A stretch of 17,204 nucleotides of DNA from an uncultured Ignavibacteria bacterium (GTDB lineage Bacteria > Bacteroidota > Ignavibacteria > Ignavibacteriales > Melioribacteraceae). The first letter of the stretch is position 1, and every line of letters begins with the position of its first letter. Where the stretch lies: positions 1 to 17,204 of the forward strand of contig CALGLM010000449.1 in NCBI GenBank assembly GCA_937930275.1, written 5' to 3'. Below the pieces are notes generated by a model. That model saw only the letters and a list, made by a program, of their open reading frames with translations. It searched no databases and was not told the origin of the DNA. Of this stretch, positions 15,621 to 17,204 are shown one piece after another. The position numbers and the translations under genes are program-made.

Positions 15621-16631
15621 ATGAATATCTTTAATAATTATAACTTAAAAACATACAATACTTTTAATCTCGATATAAAATCCGATTTTTTTTCTGAAGC
15701 TTTTAATATTGACGAAATAATTACGCTATATGAGTTTGTTCAATCAAAAAAAATAAATTATCTTGTTTTAGGGGGGGGAAGCAATATTCTTTTTACAAAT
15801 GATTTTTCCGGTTTAGTTTTAAGATATGTTAAAGATGAAATAAATATTATTGACGAAGATAAAACTAATACTATTGTTGAAGTTGGTGCCGGTACAAAAT
15901 GGGATAAATTTGTAGAGTTTTGTGTTAACAACAATTTATACGGGGCAGAAAACCTTTCGTTAATACCCGGAAATGTGGGAGCATCTCCCATCCAGAATAT
16001 AGGAGCTTACGGGGTTGAATTAAAAGATATATTTCAAAAACTTGAATTTTTTAATTTTGAAAACGGAAAAATTGAAAATTATAACAGCCAAGTTTGTAAT
16101 TTTGGATACAGAACAAGTATTTTTAAACATAAACTGAAGAATAAGGGAATTATAACTAAGGTTAACTTTAGATTATCTAAAATTGAAAAGTATAATATTA
16201 ACTACAAAGCGCTTAACGATTTTTTAGCTAATGAAAAGGAAATAAATTTAATTAATGTTCGTAATGCGGTAATAAATATTCGCGAAAGTAAAATTCCGGA
16301 TTATAATGTATTTGGAAATGCGGGAAGTTTCTTTAAAAACCCCGAAATAAATAAAAGTTTGTTTAATGATTTATACGAGAAATATCCGTATATTTCTTAT
16401 TTTAAAGTGGATGAAAATAAATATAAATTAGCTGCCGGTTGGTTAATTGAAAACTGTGGATTTAAAGGATTTAGGAAAGGGGATGTTGGTTGCTTTGATA
16501 AACAAGCATTAATTATTGTTAACTACGGAAATGCAAAAGGAAGCGATATTGTTGCGTTTAGCGATGAAATTAAAAAAGAAGTTTTAAAGAAGTTTAATAT
16601 AGAATTAGAAACTGAAGTAAACATTATTTAA
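15621..16631 (+). CDS. murB: UDP-N-acetylenolpyruvoylglucosamine reductase MurB (type I)
   Basis: The 336-residue FAD enzyme reduces UDP-GlcNAc-enolpyruvate to UDP-MurNAc with NADPH, the second committed step of peptidoglycan synthesis. FAD-binding features include LVLGGGSNILF (48-58) and SLIPGNVGASPIQNIGAYGVEL (113-134). The type I signature GYRTSIFK (162-169) includes active-site R163. The catalytic acid is S236 in NAGSFFKNP (233-241), and the second catalytic residue is E332 in LETEV near the C-terminus. AGWLIENCGFKG...DVGCFDKQALIIVNYGNA (272-305) closely follows the wording of Bacteroidota MurB proteins. The three glycines at 51-53 are encoded by a run of eight G (15771-15778), unusual in this AT-rich DNA; the frame reads through it intact. 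Thirteen bases separate it from the transporter gene. Confidence 0.96.
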   Translation: MNIFNNYNLKTYNTFNLDIKSDFFSEAFNIDEIITLYEFVQSKKINYLVLGGGSNILFTNDFSGLVLRYVKDEINIIDEDKTNTIVEVGAGTKWDKFVEFCVNNNLYGAENLSLIPGNVGASPIQNIGAYGVELKDIFQKLEFFNFENGKIENYNSQVCNFGYRTSIFKHKLKNKGIITKVNFRLSKIEKYNINYKALNDFLANEKEINLINVRNAVINIRESKIPDYNVFGNAGSFFKNPEINKSLFNDLYEKYPYISYFKVDENKYKLAAGWLIENCGFKGFRKGDVGCFDKQALIIVNYGNAKGSDIVAFSDEIKKEVLKKFNIELETEVNII

Positions 16632-16644
16632 GGATATACAATAT

Positions 16645-17204
16645 ATGAGTAATGAACCTAAAAACGAAAATATGCTAAAAAGCATAACAAAAGAATTAAC
16701 ACAACCTTTTATTGATTTAGCACACACTTCAAGGGCACTTTTTGGATTAAACCTTTCATATGTTTTAGAAGGATTGACCTATTTTGGCGTTTTAAGTTTG
16801 TTGGCGATGTTTTTTAATCAAATTGGATTGGATGATATAAAAGCCGGAAACATGGTGGGTATTTTAACCGGGGGAATAACTTTAAGTATGCTTTTTTTAG
16901 GTGCGACTGTTGACTGGATAGGCTTGAGAAAATCATTTTTAATTTCTTTAAGTTTGATGCTTGTAGGAAGGTTTTTAATTGCTTTTTCTCCTTCTGCCGG
17001 AGGAAACGGATTGTGGGGAGGAGCTCATATAATTGCAATGATAGGTATATTGGGAATTATTTTAGGTTACGGTATCTACCAACCTGCAGCTTATGCCGGA
17101 GTTAAACAGCTAACAACAGAAAAAACTGCCGGTATGGGGTATGCGATGCTTTATGCATTGATGAATTTGGGAGGATTCTTGCCCGGCTTGATTAGTCCTC
17201 CTTT
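16645..17204 (+). CDS. POT/MFS-type transporter, N-terminal part (runs off window)
   Basis: The frame opens at ATG 16645, ten bases after AAGGA at 16630-16634, and stays open to the window end (186 full codons). The N-terminus is polar (about 30 residues), followed by five hydrophobic segments (approximately 33-57, 68-87, 94-115, 126-147, 161-182). The first helix has YVLEGLTYFGVLSLL, resembling the E-x-x-x-[YF][YF]G motif of proton-dependent oligopeptide transporters. A family-like GYGIYQPAAYAGVKQL segment comes before helix 5, and MLYALMNLGGFLPG recalls the FYxxINxG PTR2 signature. The DW...RK pattern between helices 2 and 3 (VDWIGLRK) is a general MFS loop motif. I infer an MFS carrier, probably for peptides or a related solute, but half the protein is missing. 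It is 13 bases after murB, so the two may be co-transcribed. Confidence 0.8.
   Translation, partial: MSNEPKNENMLKSITKELTQPFIDLAHTSRALFGLNLSYVLEGLTYFGVLSLLAMFFNQIGLDDIKAGNMVGILTGGITLSMLFLGATVDWIGLRKSFLISLSLMLVGRFLIAFSPSAGGNGLWGGAHIIAMIGILGIILGYGIYQPAAYAGVKQLTTEKTAGMGYAMLYALMNLGGFLPGLISPP

Noticed and set aside
15765..15790. Frameshift or pseudogene in murB at the G8 tract
   Set aside because: The frame is continuous across the tract, and motifs before and after it (FAD-binding region, YRTSIFK, GSFFKNP, C-terminal Glu) are all intact in one frame.
1..17204. CRISPR arrays, insertion sequences, tRNA or rRNA genes, defence islands
   Set aside because: I found no regularly spaced repeats, transposase-like frames, inverted-repeat borders or structured RNA signatures. 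Virtually all bases are explained by conserved genes.

Overview
The window is AT-rich (by eye about 30% G+C). Every gene I can support lies on the + strand, and genes are packed with gaps of at most 13 nt or short overlaps from the left edge to 15572. The content (alternative complex III, an A2-type haem-copper oxidase without a fused cytochrome c, prmC, dtd, comEC, a Bacteroidota-like murB) suggests the Bacteroidota/Chlorobiota/Ignavibacteria side of the FCB group. Ignavibacteria or Kapabacteria relatives are my best guess. This placement is inference from gene content and style, not from a marker gene.

Region 1 (1-4848) is the end of an alternative complex III (ACIII) operon. It holds the last 71 codons of actB (the iron-sulphur subunit), actC (NrfD-like), a single gene fusing actD (DUF3341) to the actE monohaem cytochrome c, actF (second NrfD-like subunit), and a separately anchored monohaem cytochrome c with an unrecognised C-terminal extension. 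ACIII oxidises menaquinol and passes electrons to c-type haems.

Region 2 (4848-10997) is the terminal oxidase module. It encodes a SCO copper chaperone anchored at its C-terminus, cytochrome oxidase subunits in the order I-III-IV-II, haem O synthase (ctaB), and an unusual eight-helix membrane protein ending in a monohaem cytochrome c domain. Subunit I has the YS(HP)AVY signature of A2-type oxidases, and subunit II carries a complete CuA site. Regions 1 and 2 together can encode a quinol-to-oxygen pathway in which every visible cytochrome c is tethered to the membrane.

Region 3 (11011-15572) is a run of housekeeping genes joined to the respiratory cluster with almost no spacing: prmC (release-factor methyltransferase), dtd (D-aminoacyl-tRNA deacylase), a small phosphoglycerate-mutase-like metalloenzyme of unknown substrate, and comEC (DNA-uptake channel). 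Region 4 (15621-17204) follows the only gap of more than 13 nt and carries murB and the 5' part of a POT/MFS-type transporter cut by the window edge.

I see no tRNA, rRNA, CRISPR array, insertion sequence or convincing terminator. No stretch over 300 bases lacks a gene. The points most worth a second look are the actD-actE fusion, the polytopic membrane cytochrome c fusion, the extended anchored cytochrome, and the resulting all-tethered electron path from ACIII to the oxidase.
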